From: Mycetocola reblochoni REB411
GTDB lineage: Bacteria; Actinomycetota; Actinomycetes; Actinomycetales; Microbacteriaceae
DNA: 50,440 nt
Assembly (NCBI RefSeq): GCF_900163835.1
Contig: NZ_FUKR01000057.1
Coordinates: 1 to 50,440, forward strand
Direction of reading: 5' to 3'
This document shows positions 14,800-23,584 of the stretch, piece after piece. Position 1 is the first letter of the stretch; each line of letters opens with the position of its first letter. The translations under genes and the position numbers were made by a program. A model generated the notes under the pieces. That model searched no databases. It was not told the DNA's origin and was given only the letters and a program-made list of their open reading frames with translations.

Positions 14800-16617
14800 T
14801 CACTCAGGTGCGCCCACCGGCCCCTCATCTCTCGTGGATGCTGGGGTGCCGGCTTGCAGCAGTTCCTCCACCACACGCCGCTGACCCTGCAGCTCGCTCG
14901 CGTCCTTGCGGCGGGTCCAGGGCCGGAGTTTCGCGACGATCGGCGGTGCGGCGCGCAGCAGGATCAGTCCGGTGCCGAATGCGAGGGTGCGGATCACGTC
15001 GGGCGGCATGATCGACACCCGACGAATGGAACGCTGCGCGGTGCGGGAGCCGTGGTCGCCGATGGTGGTGGAGTCGGTGATCTCGTCGCGTTCTCCGATG
15101 AGGGTGGTGAGGTCTTGGAGGTCGCGGCTGTTGGATGCGCCGCCGAGGATGATTTTCACAATGCTGGCGTCCCAGATCGCGCCGGCCGCGTTATCCGACC
15201 ACTTCTCCCGCGCCTGCGCGAGAGACTGCAACACCGGCATCGTCGTGATCCCCGTACCCCCTCCTTCTGCCATCAACGTCGGGAGCGACGGGAGCGGGGC
15301 AAGGTTGCCGATCTCATCCAGCGCGAGCAGCAGGGGCGGGTCGAGGCGGGCTGCGGGTGAGCGTGCGGCGAGGCGGCGGGAGGCTTCGACGAGGTCTTCC
15401 ACGAACGCCGACACCAGCGCGGCACTGTTATTCGCCCCCGCCCCCGTCGCGAGCAGATACACGGTGCCGCGCTTGCGTAGAAACTCCTCCGGATCGAACC
15501 GCTCCTCCGGGCCCGGACTGACCGCATCAAGAACACGAGGATCGGCGAGCGCGGCAAGGGACAGGGACACGCCTTGCCAGATGGAGTCGCGGGTTCGGGG
15601 GTCTGAGTCGATCATCGCCTGCAACGAATCCGCCCACCCCGTCGCCGCCCGAGGGTTCGCAGTGAGGATCGCGACCGCATCGGACGCTGCGGCAGGATCG
15701 AGGGTCCACCGGAACAGCTCGGCAGGCGCACGTTGATCGAGGGCGGCGGCGTGAAGGAGGGCTTGGAGTGCGGTGCGGGTTTTCCCTTCCCAGAAGTCCC
15801 CGCCCTCGACGCCACCGGCGGACAGGCCGGTGCCCGCAGCGAGGCCGGTGGCGCGGATCATCGCCGTCAACGGGTCCTCACATCCCCGGATCGGCGACCA
15901 CCGGAGTCCTGCGGGGACGCCTTCGGCGAGGTGCTGCGGATCGAACACCGCCACCGGCCGACCCTCCGCGCCCCGCGCCTTCAACGTCGCGGTGAGGTTG
16001 TCGGGGCGGGTGGAGGTTGTGACGACTGCGCCGGGGGCATCGAGGATCGCGTTGATGACCACATGCAGACCCTTCCCAGAACGGGGCGGCCCGATCAGCA
16101 GGATCGAATCCTCCACACTCGCCCACACACCCACATTCCTCGATGCGCCGAGGAGGTAGCCGACATCGGTGACGGCAGGCTCCTCGATGGAGGGACGGAG
16201 TTGCCCGGCCCGTCGCAGCAGTGCCTTCTCTGAGGCTGCGGTGGTGACGTCGGTGCGGGTGGCGATCCCGACGATCCGGTACGGGTCGACCTTCGTCTGC
16301 CGTGCGTGCTCACGGAAGAACCGCCACACCCACCACCCCGCACCACCGACCGCGACGATGAGGACACCTGCGACGACCCAGTACGCCACCGGGTTCAGCC
16401 CGTTGGCACCGAGTGCGCTGCCGGGGTCGGTGGGGTGCAGGATGACGCCGAGGCCGGCTGCAATCCCGCCCGTAGGCTGCTTGATCCCGGTGACCCAGGC
16501 GGTGATGGTGCCCGCGACGCGGAGGATGACGGCGAGGACGGCGGCGGCGATGAGGGCGATGATGCCGAGGTTCGCCAGCTCATCCCCAAGCGCCCCACCC
16601 TGCCGCGGAGTACTCAT
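14800..16617 (-). CDS. type IV coupling protein, TraG/VirD4-like ATPase
   Basis: Inner-membrane hexameric ATPase that brings substrate DNA to the conjugation channel. Two N-terminal membrane segments (about 18-45 and 78-100) precede a P-loop GPPRSGKG (176-183); a Walker B LLLALDEIGN lies near residue 415. The last part has the TraG/VirD4-type segment GITTMPVLQSLAQAREKW. The product is 605 residues. Its ATG overlaps the preceding gene's stop (ATGA). It is separated from the VirB4-like block by cargo DNA. The family is clear; which relaxase it serves is unknown, since none is in the window. Confidence 0.88.
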   Translation of the reverse strand: MSTPRQGGALGDELANLGIIALIAAAVLAVILRVAGTITAWVTGIKQPTGGIAAGLGVILHPTDPGSALGANGLNPVAYWVVAGVLIVAVGGAGWWVWRFFREHARQTKVDPYRIVGIATRTDVTTAASEKALLRRAGQLRPSIEEPAVTDVGYLLGASRNVGVWASVEDSILLIGPPRSGKGLHVVINAILDAPGAVVTTSTRPDNLTATLKARGAEGRPVAVFDPQHLAEGVPAGLRWSPIRGCEDPLTAMIRATGLAAGTGLSAGGVEGGDFWEGKTRTALQALLHAAALDQRAPAELFRWTLDPAAASDAVAILTANPRAATGWADSLQAMIDSDPRTRDSIWQGVSLSLAALADPRVLDAVSPGPEERFDPEEFLRKRGTVYLLATGAGANNSAALVSAFVEDLVEASRRLAARSPAARLDPPLLLALDEIGNLAPLPSLPTLMAEGGGTGITTMPVLQSLAQAREKWSDNAAGAIWDASIVKIILGGASNSRDLQDLTTLIGERDEITDSTTIGDHGSRTAQRSIRRVSIMPPDVIRTLAFGTGLILLRAAPPIVAKLRPWTRRKDASELQGQRRVVEELLQAGTPASTRDEGPVGAPE

Positions 16618-17204
16618 TGGATTCTCACGATGCTGAGGGTGCCGGAGATGCGCCCGAGGAGGATCACTTCACCCGTCACCGCCAACGCTGCCTGCTCTGC
16701 GGTGAGGAGAGCGCGCGCGGTGCCGTTGCTGCTGGCGTCGGTGTGGGCGTGGATGATCGCAACGGCAACATCCTCACCTGGAACGAACCCCGCCCCTTCG
16801 ACCTGATGCAGCACGGGCGGCACCGCGCGCACCGGCGCCGCCATGACGTCGTCCGGGGGTGGTACTTCCCACGGTCTCGGCGCGGGGCGTTCGCGGGGCG
16901 GGGTGATGATGTCGGTGAACGTCGACCCGTCCGCCTCGTGTACCTGCACCCGCAGCGGCGACCGATATCGGGCGGTGAGGGCGTCGAGGATCGTCGGGAA
17001 CGCTTCGCGTCGCCACCCCGGAGCGAACGGCTCCGGCAGGTACGTCGCCCCGTCGACGGTGACTGTCATCGCACCGTCATCGGTGATGGTGAACTCCACC
17101 ACCGGCACGACGACCGGTCCACCGGGCTCAGTCTTCGGTGGCTTCGGCGCTTTCGGGGGTTGGTGGTCGGGGTGGGTGCGGCGGTAGCGGGGCTTCGGCG
17201 TCAC
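16614..17204 (-). CDS. conserved ICE hypothetical protein upstream of coupling protein
   Basis: A 196-residue protein from GTG at 17204, with GAGG 8-11 bp upstream; the open frame further upstream shows no gene-like start. The N-terminus is basic and Pro-rich (RRTHPDHQPPKAPKPPKTEP). A middle domain contains FTITDDGAMTVTVDGATY and FPTILDALTARYRSPLRVQV, which looks like an alpha/beta regulatory domain. The C-terminal part has VAVAIIHAHTDASSNGTARA. No membrane segment is visible. Its stop overlaps the TraG-like start, so coupled translation with the coupling protein is likely. No family is confidently assigned. Confidence 0.65.
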   Translation of the reverse strand: MTPKPRYRRTHPDHQPPKAPKPPKTEPGGPVVVPVVEFTITDDGAMTVTVDGATYLPEPFAPGWRREAFPTILDALTARYRSPLRVQVHEADGSTFTDIITPPRERPAPRPWEVPPPDDVMAAPVRAVPPVLHQVEGAGFVPGEDVAVAIIHAHTDASSNGTARALLTAEQAALAVTGEVILLGRISGTLSIVRIQ

Positions 17205-17355
17205 AGGGTTCCTCTCGGTGGAGTGCAGTGGTGTCGCCAGGCAGGTGCGCTCGTACCGCCCCGGGAACGCAGGTGGGAGGGCACGAACCTGGGGGTGGTT
17301 CGTGCCCTCCCGTGCCGGCCCGCCATGGGGGTGCCGGCGGGTCAGCAGCCTGGGG

Positions 17356-20300
17356 TTAGTCCTCCTTTGCTCCCTCGAACTGGGCCTTGAACTCCTCGAA
17401 CGCTTCGTCTTCCTCGCGGACGTACCCGGCACGGTCGCGGGCGATCGCGAGGCGACGCCCGAACAGCAGCACCCCGCCGGTGACCGCGGCGATCAGCCCA
17501 CCGGCAAGACCGAGCGGCCACCAGTCACCGCCGCCGGTGTGAGCGAGCTCACCCGGCGTGCCCGGTGTCCCTGGTTCGTCCGGAGTGTCGGTGACGGTGG
17601 TGGTCTCATCCGGTGCGCCGCAGACCCCACGGTGCAGGATCGTGCCGTCCTCATCGGTGACGGTCTCCACCCAGTAGTAGATGCCGACCGTCTCGAAGAT
17701 CACCTCGTCAGAGCGATACTCACCCGGCCCATCCAGATCAATCGTGGTGGAGGTGAAAACGAGGTCTTCCGAGGTGCAAGTCGCGGTGTCACTGTCCTGC
17801 CGGTACGCCTCGAAGATCAGGCGTGCCCCGTCGGGGACGGTGCCGGTGACGGTCGAGACATCATGCGCCGGATCACCAAGCTGCACGGTCGCCACGGCGT
17901 TCGTTTTCACGATCAGCTCCTCTGGCTGCTCCTTCACCACCGTCGTCTCACCCGGCGCACCGCAGACGCCTTCGGCGATGATCTCGCCGTCGGCGTTGTA
18001 GAGGGATTCGACCCAGTACACATTCCCCGGCTCAGTGACGGTGGTGGTGCCAGAACGGTAGACACCCGCCTGAGTGATCGGGATCTCCTCGCTCTCATAG
18101 AACGGCGATTCACACACGGCTCCGGGGTCTGCCGGGTGGGGTCCGTAAGCGCGGAACACCAGATAGGAACCGTCGGGAATCTTCGTGCCCTGCACAAGCG
18201 CAGTATCCGAGAACGGTTCACCGACGAACGCTTCCGGTGTCGCCTGCGTCACCACCGACACCGGAACCTCCGTATTGGTGGGTGGGACGTAGAAGCGTTC
18301 CAGCACATCCGCCGGAGACGACGCATACGGCTGCACGCGGTCGTCGCCGGTGAAGGTGGTGACGAAGACGTAGAAGCCGGGCTCGGTCGGCACGATCTTG
18401 TCCTCATCCGTGTACCCGAGCTTGTACACCCCGTTCCTCGCCGGCGTCGTAAGCGCCGTCAGCACCGGAGCACCGGTGAGGTCGAGATCATCGGTGAGCT
18501 CCGCATCCGACGCGAACGGGCCGTAGACGGTGTGGTGGAGTTCGTCGACGTCGGCGCCCCAGTAGCCGTCGCCGGTGAAATCCCCATGGTTCGCAGGGAA
18601 CCCGGTAACGGTAATCACGTCGAAGGCGCGTCCGCCGGGGTGCACGTTGTACTCCCGCACCAGCGACGTCACCGTGACCGGCCACCGCACCGACGTCGTC
18701 TCCACACTGATCCCGTACTCGTCGGTCCAGCCGGCGGCGAGGTAGTCACGCACCCACTCCGGCTGCGACGACTTCTTCACCTCCCACACCCAGGTCACAA
18801 ACCCGCCCGTCGGCGCGATCACCGGCGGGGACGTGTAGATGCCGGGGCCGTCCGCGGTGATCGTCACGGTGCCGAGCGGCACCGCATTGCTGTCGATCGA
18901 CGCGTTCTGTGCTGGAGGTAGGGTTCCGGGGACTTGGTAGGCCGTGCCCTCGAACACCACCGGAATGGGTGCGCCGGCCTTCTTCAACCAGACGCCGTTG
19001 CTGCTGGAGACGGTGATGTTGTCGATGAGCGCGTCGCCGGGGACAGCGAGACGCTGATCCGCCTCCGACACCGCGACCGGCTGGAACGGCACCACCGCAG
19101 TCTCTGCCACCTGCCCATACCGGTCGGTGAACGAGTCGGTCAGGTACTTCGCGTGCTCGCCGTGCGCGTCCTTGTCGATTGCCCAGACCCAGGTGTAGAA
19201 GCCCGATTCCGGGGCGGTGATCGTGCCGGGCGACGTATACGACCCAGCCCCTGTGAGCGTCACCGTCTCGGTGCCCACGACAGGGGCTCCGGCGGGTGGG
19301 GTGTCAGCTTCGGTGGGCTGCTCATCGAACGGCCCATACAGCGCGCCGGTCGCGGTCACTTCGATGGGTTTCCCGTCGAGGTGAATCCAGGTGCCCTTCG
19401 ACACCGTGACTGTGAGCCAATCCACGAACGCGTCACCCTCGGTGACGTAGCGGGATGCGACCTGGGTGGTGATCTCTGGCTGGAAATCGAGGTCGATCAT
19501 CGGCGACTCGACCGATGCTGACAAGCCCGTGGAGGAGCCAGCAACGGCGGCGATCAGGCGCTGCTGCCCGGGCGTCGCATACAGGTCGAGCGCGGCCCCG
19601 TATCCGGCGGCGGCGATGTTCATCGACGCACCGATCTTGTACGACGGCATTCCGTCGGCTGGGGTGCCGATGATCGGGTGCGTACCGACGGCGAGATTCC
19701 GCGTTGACGCCCCGTCCGTGAACACCGCATTCGTCAGCGACGCACTCCCGGTCAGAGAGGCCGGGTGCGCGGTGACGGTGAGCGTGCCGTTGTACTGATC
19801 CGTCATATCCAGTGCGAGCGACAGCGACGGGTCCGTGACCGCGTTCACCGCCGCTTCCTGTCGCATGGTCGAGAGGTTCGCGAGGATCGTGCCCCGTTCC
19901 GACGCTGGTGCGCGGGCGACGTAGTAGTCGTCACCGGACATGCCGTGAGAGTTGTACATGCCAGGACTCGCGACTGACCACACATACAAGGCCACCGCGG
20001 CCGTCACGTTCGCGTCACCGGACTGTCCCCACCGATCCAGCACATAGTTCATCTCAGCGAGTTGCTGACGAGACAGCGAATCCAGCGACGTGATCCGCTC
20101 CGGCCCCGCCGTGTTCCCATACGGAGGATCAGCGTGGAGATCCGCACAGTACGCTTGCCTGCCGTCGACACCGGTGTTATAGGCACCGAGGAACGCGCCG
20201 TCAGACCAGTAGCCGACGCCCTCACTCGCCGCGTGTGCCGGCTGCGTACTCAGCGCGAACGATCCGGTGAGCAGGAACAGGGCCAGCAGCACGGATAGCC

Positions 20301-20367
20301 ATCTCCGGAGCTTGGTCGGTGGCGGCGCAGCCACCGGCTGCGGAATGTGGGTGAGTGATCCTGACAC
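17356..20367 (-). CDS. large secreted, probably sortase-anchored surface protein
   Basis: A 1003-residue protein from GTG at 20367 with AGGAGG 6 bp upstream. A signal peptide (residues 1-46, hydrophobic core WLSVLLALFLLTG, cleavage after AHA) leads into a domain with GRQAYCADL (about residues 70-80) and then repeated Ig-like modules ending in GxYxSxxxxxxxxGxYYWVE and GVCGAPxETT. The C-terminus has an LAHTG sorting-like motif at 941, a membrane segment at about 952-970 and an unusually long acidic tail of about 32 residues. It resembles VaFE/thioester-type surface adhesins. Position inside the conjugation block suggests mating-pair adhesion, an inference. No sortase is in the window. Confidence 0.75.
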   Translation of the reverse strand: MSGSLTHIPQPVAAPPPTKLRRWLSVLLALFLLTGSFALSTQPAHAASEGVGYWSDGAFLGAYNTGVDGRQAYCADLHADPPYGNTAGPERITSLDSLSRQQLAEMNYVLDRWGQSGDANVTAAVALYVWSVASPGMYNSHGMSGDDYYVARAPASERGTILANLSTMRQEAAVNAVTDPSLSLALDMTDQYNGTLTVTAHPASLTGSASLTNAVFTDGASTRNLAVGTHPIIGTPADGMPSYKIGASMNIAAAGYGAALDLYATPGQQRLIAAVAGSSTGLSASVESPMIDLDFQPEITTQVASRYVTEGDAFVDWLTVTVSKGTWIHLDGKPIEVTATGALYGPFDEQPTEADTPPAGAPVVGTETVTLTGAGSYTSPGTITAPESGFYTWVWAIDKDAHGEHAKYLTDSFTDRYGQVAETAVVPFQPVAVSEADQRLAVPGDALIDNITVSSSNGVWLKKAGAPIPVVFEGTAYQVPGTLPPAQNASIDSNAVPLGTVTITADGPGIYTSPPVIAPTGGFVTWVWEVKKSSQPEWVRDYLAAGWTDEYGISVETTSVRWPVTVTSLVREYNVHPGGRAFDVITVTGFPANHGDFTGDGYWGADVDELHHTVYGPFASDAELTDDLDLTGAPVLTALTTPARNGVYKLGYTDEDKIVPTEPGFYVFVTTFTGDDRVQPYASSPADVLERFYVPPTNTEVPVSVVTQATPEAFVGEPFSDTALVQGTKIPDGSYLVFRAYGPHPADPGAVCESPFYESEEIPITQAGVYRSGTTTVTEPGNVYWVESLYNADGEIIAEGVCGAPGETTVVKEQPEELIVKTNAVATVQLGDPAHDVSTVTGTVPDGARLIFEAYRQDSDTATCTSEDLVFTSTTIDLDGPGEYRSDEVIFETVGIYYWVETVTDEDGTILHRGVCGAPDETTTVTDTPDEPGTPGTPGELAHTGGGDWWPLGLAGGLIAAVTGGVLLFGRRLAIARDRAGYVREEDEAFEEFKAQFEGAKED

Positions 20368-20448
20368 GAGATGCCTCCTGACGTTCTGGTGAGCAGCAAC
20401 CCGACACGGGTCGCCTTCACAGCAGGTGCACCACCCAGACCCTCGACC

Positions 20449-21462
20449 TCACAACCCAAGACCCTGCGGGCTCCGCCCCTGGCTGGGCTTCTCTTGATCG
20501 AGTGGATTGTCCTCGAGTCCTGCCCGCTCCCGCACCGCACGGTGCGCACCGTCGCGCACGCTGTGGAGGAGTTCGCGGATGTCGTCGTATCCGGTGATGA
20601 TTGACCCGAGCTCATCACGCAATAACCTGTGACACCCCGCAGACGCCGCACTCGTCAGCGGGCCAGGGATTGCACCGACCGGCCGGCCCAGCTCCATCGC
20701 ACGGGCGGCCGTATACAAGGAACCTGAGCGGTAACCGGCCTCGGCGATGATGACGGTGCCGGAGAGGGCGGCGAGGAGCCTTCCGCGTTGCAGGAACCGC
20801 CACTTCGTCGGCGCGGCCCCCGGCGGCAACTCACTCACCAGCAACCCGTCGTCTGCGACCCGGCCCAGGAGTTCGGTGTGCCCAGCTGGGTACGGGCGGT
20901 CCAGGCCGCCCGCGAGCACGGCGATGGTGGAACCACCAAAAGTGAGAGCGGCACGGTGCGCGGCGCCATCAATCCCGTAGGCCCCACCGGAGAGCACTGT
21001 TCGCGCATCCGAGACTGCGGACTGCACCAAATCTGTGGTGATATGTTCCCCGTACCCGGTGGACGCCCGGGCCCCAGTGATGGTGAGGCGATCCCACACT
21101 GGGCCTGTGAGCAGGCTGGTGTCGCCCTTCGCCCAAAGCGCCACCGGGGCATGATCTCCGAGCGCGTTGACCGACAACGGCCAGTCCGCATCGCCGGGGA
21201 TCAGTACCCGTATGCCATGACGTTCAGTCTCCGCGAGCACCCGCCGCATCTGGACAGCGTCGATGCGCGGGGCGAGACGCCGCTGCCAGGTGTCAGCGTC
21301 AGGTCCGACCGGCACCTCATCGGCAATGGCACGCGCGACAGTCTCGGTGGCACCGACGGTGCGGATCATCCGACCCGTCACAGCGTCACCTGGTTCGGAG
21401 ACAGCCGCGAGGATGATCCTCGCGGTGCGCTCATTGGCAGCGAACTCGTTGATCTTGTCCAT
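20449..21462 (-). CDS. dprA: DprA/Smf-like DNA-processing protein
   Basis: Rossmann-like DprA family protein, 337 residues. Visible blocks are HGIRVLIPGDADWPLSVNALGD (the family FPxxL equivalent), LTITGARASTGYGEH, VLSGGAYGIDGAAHRAAL, VLAGGLDRPYPAGHTELL and TVIIAEAGYRSGSL; the usual RNRIIAGLS block appears as QRGRLLAALSG. DprA binds single-stranded DNA and loads RecA during natural transformation; copies in conjugative elements probably protect or process incoming DNA. It is the last minus-strand gene of the left conjugation block before the cargo. The variant RGRLLAAL block and location argue for an element-borne paralogue, not the housekeeping copy. Confidence 0.88.
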   Translation of the reverse strand: MDKINEFAANERTARIILAAVSEPGDAVTGRMIRTVGATETVARAIADEVPVGPDADTWQRRLAPRIDAVQMRRVLAETERHGIRVLIPGDADWPLSVNALGDHAPVALWAKGDTSLLTGPVWDRLTITGARASTGYGEHITTDLVQSAVSDARTVLSGGAYGIDGAAHRAALTFGGSTIAVLAGGLDRPYPAGHTELLGRVADDGLLVSELPPGAAPTKWRFLQRGRLLAALSGTVIIAEAGYRSGSLYTAARAMELGRPVGAIPGPLTSAASAGCHRLLRDELGSIITGYDDIRELLHSVRDGAHRAVRERAGLEDNPLDQEKPSQGRSPQGLGL

Positions 21463-21589
21463 CGCTTCTGCTCCCTCGGTTGTGGTGAATCAATCGAGGG
21501 ATAGGTGCGTAAGAAGCGACTCGCCGGCTTGGCTTGCCGACCCACGGGGAAGAAAACCATGACGGCGATCGAATCAACTAGGCTGATCT

Positions 21590-21656
21590 TGGCGCGTCGG
21601 GAAGTCTGGTCGACATGAACGCTGACCGTATCCGGTTGGCAATACGACCAGAGGAG
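21590..21656 (+). promoter_or_regulatory. structured 5' leader, copy 1 (shares 26-bp element with nhaA leader)
   Basis: A -10-like TAGGCT (21579-21584) is followed after 5 bp by a 26-bp element (21590-21615, core GTCGGGAAGTCTGGTCGAC) identical to that at 23524. CTGGTCG (21606-21612) can pair with CGACCAG (21645-21651), enclosing an ACCG/CGGT hairpin; the second strand directly abuts the Shine-Dalgarno GAGGAG (21651-21656). A regulatory leader, possibly a riboswitch, is inferred. Confidence 0.6.
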
Positions 21657-21660
21657 TACC

Positions 21661-21765
21661 GTGAACAATGTAGCGAGCACTGGAATCTCGCTTATTTCAG
21701 AAGCGCAACCGCAGGCTTCCTCGCAGGCATGCGAGACAGGCCGCAGCGGAGATGTTCGTGTCTGA
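21661..21765 (+). CDS. short leader ORF (34 residues) before the glycosyltransferase
   Basis: GTG at 21661 follows GAGGAG (21651-21656) at a spacing of 4. The frame stops at 21765, overlapping the glycosyltransferase start at 21752 by 14 bp. The product begins MNNVASTGIS and is hydrophilic. It could be a leader peptide coupling the structured leader to the downstream gene; whether it is translated cannot be told from sequence. Confidence 0.4.
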   Translation: MNNVASTGISLISEAQPQASSQACETGRSGDVRV

Positions 21766-22996
21766 AGCTACGACCAAGCAATCGCGGCTGCTTCTTGCGA
21801 CAGCAGGGAGCCGCGGCGATATCGAACCATTTCTGTCCCTGGCTGCTGCGCTCCATGGCTCCGGGTACGACGTTCAGGTAGTTGCAACTGACGATGCGAA
21901 CTTCCCTGAGGAGATCGACGTCGTCAGCCTGGGGGTGAGTTTCTCGTCTCTCGACGGGCACGTCTCAGGGCCATTCAGTGGCGCACGAGCGTTCCGGCAG
22001 CAGGTTCAACCTGCGATGCGGACCATTCTGGGTGGTGTCGTCGATCAGGCAATGCAATGGCAGCCTGACGTCATCGTCGCCCATCCCAAGTTGTTGACTG
22101 TGCCTGTCGTGGCCGAGCACCTTGGAATTCCATATCTCACTGTTGAGCTTGCACCTGTGATGACGCCGTCACGTGAGTTCCCAGCTGCTGGAGTGCTGAA
22201 TCGCTCGCTGGGAGGCGCGGTCAATCGGTCCAGCTATCGCGCGGTTTCCGCTGCTCGGTTGATGTTTGCGTCTGAGATTCGTGCAGCACGGCAGCGCCTC
22301 GGCCTCTCCGGTTCCAAGCATGTGCGAGAGGCGGCAGGTTCGCTTGTCGCGGTGAGTCCTACGTTGCTCACTCGCCCTTCGGACTGGCCTGCCACCACAC
22401 ACTTGACGGGAGACTGGCCTAGGACTTCAGCACGCCGCGAAGCGCTAAGCGCGGAGGTCACGGATTTCATCTCAGATGACGCCCCTTTCCTTTACGCAGG
22501 ATTTGGTTCGATGCGTGGAACTGGTGCGGACGCACGAGCTGAGACCATCGTGGAAGGCGCTCGCCGGGCTGGACTCCGCGTGCTGCTCGCGACAGGCTGG
22601 GGCGCGTTGAATCCCCCCACGCGCTGCCTGGGCCGTGATGTGATGACAGTGTCGGCCGTCCCGCATGCGGCCGTGCTTCCGACCGCAGCAGTCGCGATGC
22701 ATCACGGCGGCGCAGGAACCGTGCATGCAGCGACCAGATGCGGGACGCCATCGGTGCTGGTGCCATTCTTGGCAGACCAAGCGTTTTGGGCGCAACTTCT
22801 GCGTAACAAGGGGCTCGCCGGTGCTCCGCTGAACAAGGACCGGTTGTCAGCGGAGAGCATTCGAGCTGCGATCGCAGACGCGGCGGGTCGCCGTCCTGCT
22901 GTCCAACGTGCGGCGGAACACATGCGCCGAGAAAACGGACCCGCGAACGCGATCTCGATTATCGCCAAGACGTTGGCAGGTGCGGTCGAAGCATGA
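21752..22996 (+). CDS. GT1-family glycosyltransferase (UGT/MGT-like)
   Basis: GT-B fold glycosyltransferase of about 414 residues that transfers sugar from a nucleotide-sugar donor, probably to a small hydrophobic or sterol-like acceptor. The N-terminus LLLATAGSRGDIEPFLSLAAAL is the characteristic GDxxP start. The C-terminal donor-binding block MHHGGAGTVHAATRCGTP, then PFLADQAFWAQLL, is the UGT/MGT signature. The start could be ATG 21752 or GTG 21758. It is followed by a gene overlapping by ATGA. Acceptor unknown; macrolide-type inactivation or cell-surface lipid glycosylation are both possible. Base composition is lower in GC than its neighbours, consistent with acquired cargo. Confidence 0.85.
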   Translation: MFVSEATTKQSRLLLATAGSRGDIEPFLSLAAALHGSGYDVQVVATDDANFPEEIDVVSLGVSFSSLDGHVSGPFSGARAFRQQVQPAMRTILGGVVDQAMQWQPDVIVAHPKLLTVPVVAEHLGIPYLTVELAPVMTPSREFPAAGVLNRSLGGAVNRSSYRAVSAARLMFASEIRAARQRLGLSGSKHVREAAGSLVAVSPTLLTRPSDWPATTHLTGDWPRTSARREALSAEVTDFISDDAPFLYAGFGSMRGTGADARAETIVEGARRAGLRVLLATGWGALNPPTRCLGRDVMTVSAVPHAAVLPTAAVAMHHGGAGTVHAATRCGTPSVLVPFLADQAFWAQLLRNKGLAGAPLNKDRLSAESIRAAIADAAGRRPAVQRAAEHMRRENGPANAISIIAKTLAGAVEA

Positions 22997-23475
22997 CCGA
23001 CGTGATCCTGTTCCTTGGGGACCAGTTTCTATTCCGCCCTGAATCCAGTTCCTTGGAACCAGGGCCAGTCAGAATGATCGTGTGGGCAAGCGACCTGTGT
23101 GCGCTCACCAACCGGCGCGAGGCGCGGAAGAAACTCAAAAAGGCTGCACTCGACTCCCTTGACGCATGCCGCCCCCACCCTGCCTGTCGGCACTTGTTGC
23201 TCGCTTATCGAACGGACTCGCCGGCCCAGCTCCACCTCGGGAGTATCGCCCAATCGTTGGCCCTCAAGATCCACACGGATGCTGAGTTGAGGCTCGGCCG
23301 TGATCTCGATGTTGTCCTGCTCGATGTTTCTGACGTCGACGACCCTCTGCTGCTGCTGAAACGAATGGGCGAACTCTCCACCCAAGCAGGCAGCTTGTCG
23401 GGTGCAGCGAGCCTTTCGTGGCCACAGATTCGGGACGAGAACATTCGACGGGCGGCGACGAGCCTGTATCTCTGA
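22993..23475 (+). CDS. hypothetical protein coupled to the glycosyltransferase
   Basis: A 160-residue protein beginning [18 protein letters not shown] overlap with the glycosyltransferase stop implies coupled translation. Segments look alpha/beta ([43 protein letters not shown]), with two Cys near 73-79 (CRPHPACRH). No membrane segment or known catalytic motif is recognised. It may be a partner of the glycosyltransferase, but function is unknown. Confidence 0.7.
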   Translation: MTDVILFLGDQFLFRPESSSLEPGPVRMIVWASDLCALTNRREARKKLKKAALDSLDACRPHPACRHLLLAYRTDSPAQLHLGSIAQSLALKIHTDAELRLGRDLDVVLLDVSDVDDPLLLLKRMGELSTQAGSLSGAASLSWPQIRDENIRRAATSLYL

Positions 23476-23523
23476 TCCACCGGTGGCGCGGCGGCGAGAG
23501 CCCTCCTCCGGCTACAATGAATG

Positions 23524-23568
23524 TGGCGCGTCGGGAAGTCTGGTCGACACATTCTCTTGTTGTCGACC
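23524..23568 (+). promoter_or_regulatory. structured 5' leader of nhaA, copy 2 of the 26-bp element
   Basis: A -10 TACAAT (23513-23518) is followed after 5 bp by the same 26-bp element (23524-23549) found at 21590. Here GGTCGACA (23542-23549) pairs with TGTCGACC (23561-23568) around an 11-base loop. The -10-to-element spacing is identical in both copies, placing the element at the transcript 5' end. The pairing partner differs between copies, which suggests conserved structure. Confidence 0.62.
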
Positions 23569-23584
23569 TCGAACGGATCTGCCT

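Noticed and set aside
17218-18921. 567-residue plus-strand frame opposite the surface protein
   Set aside because: Shadow of a gene with a signal peptide and sorting motif on the minus strand.
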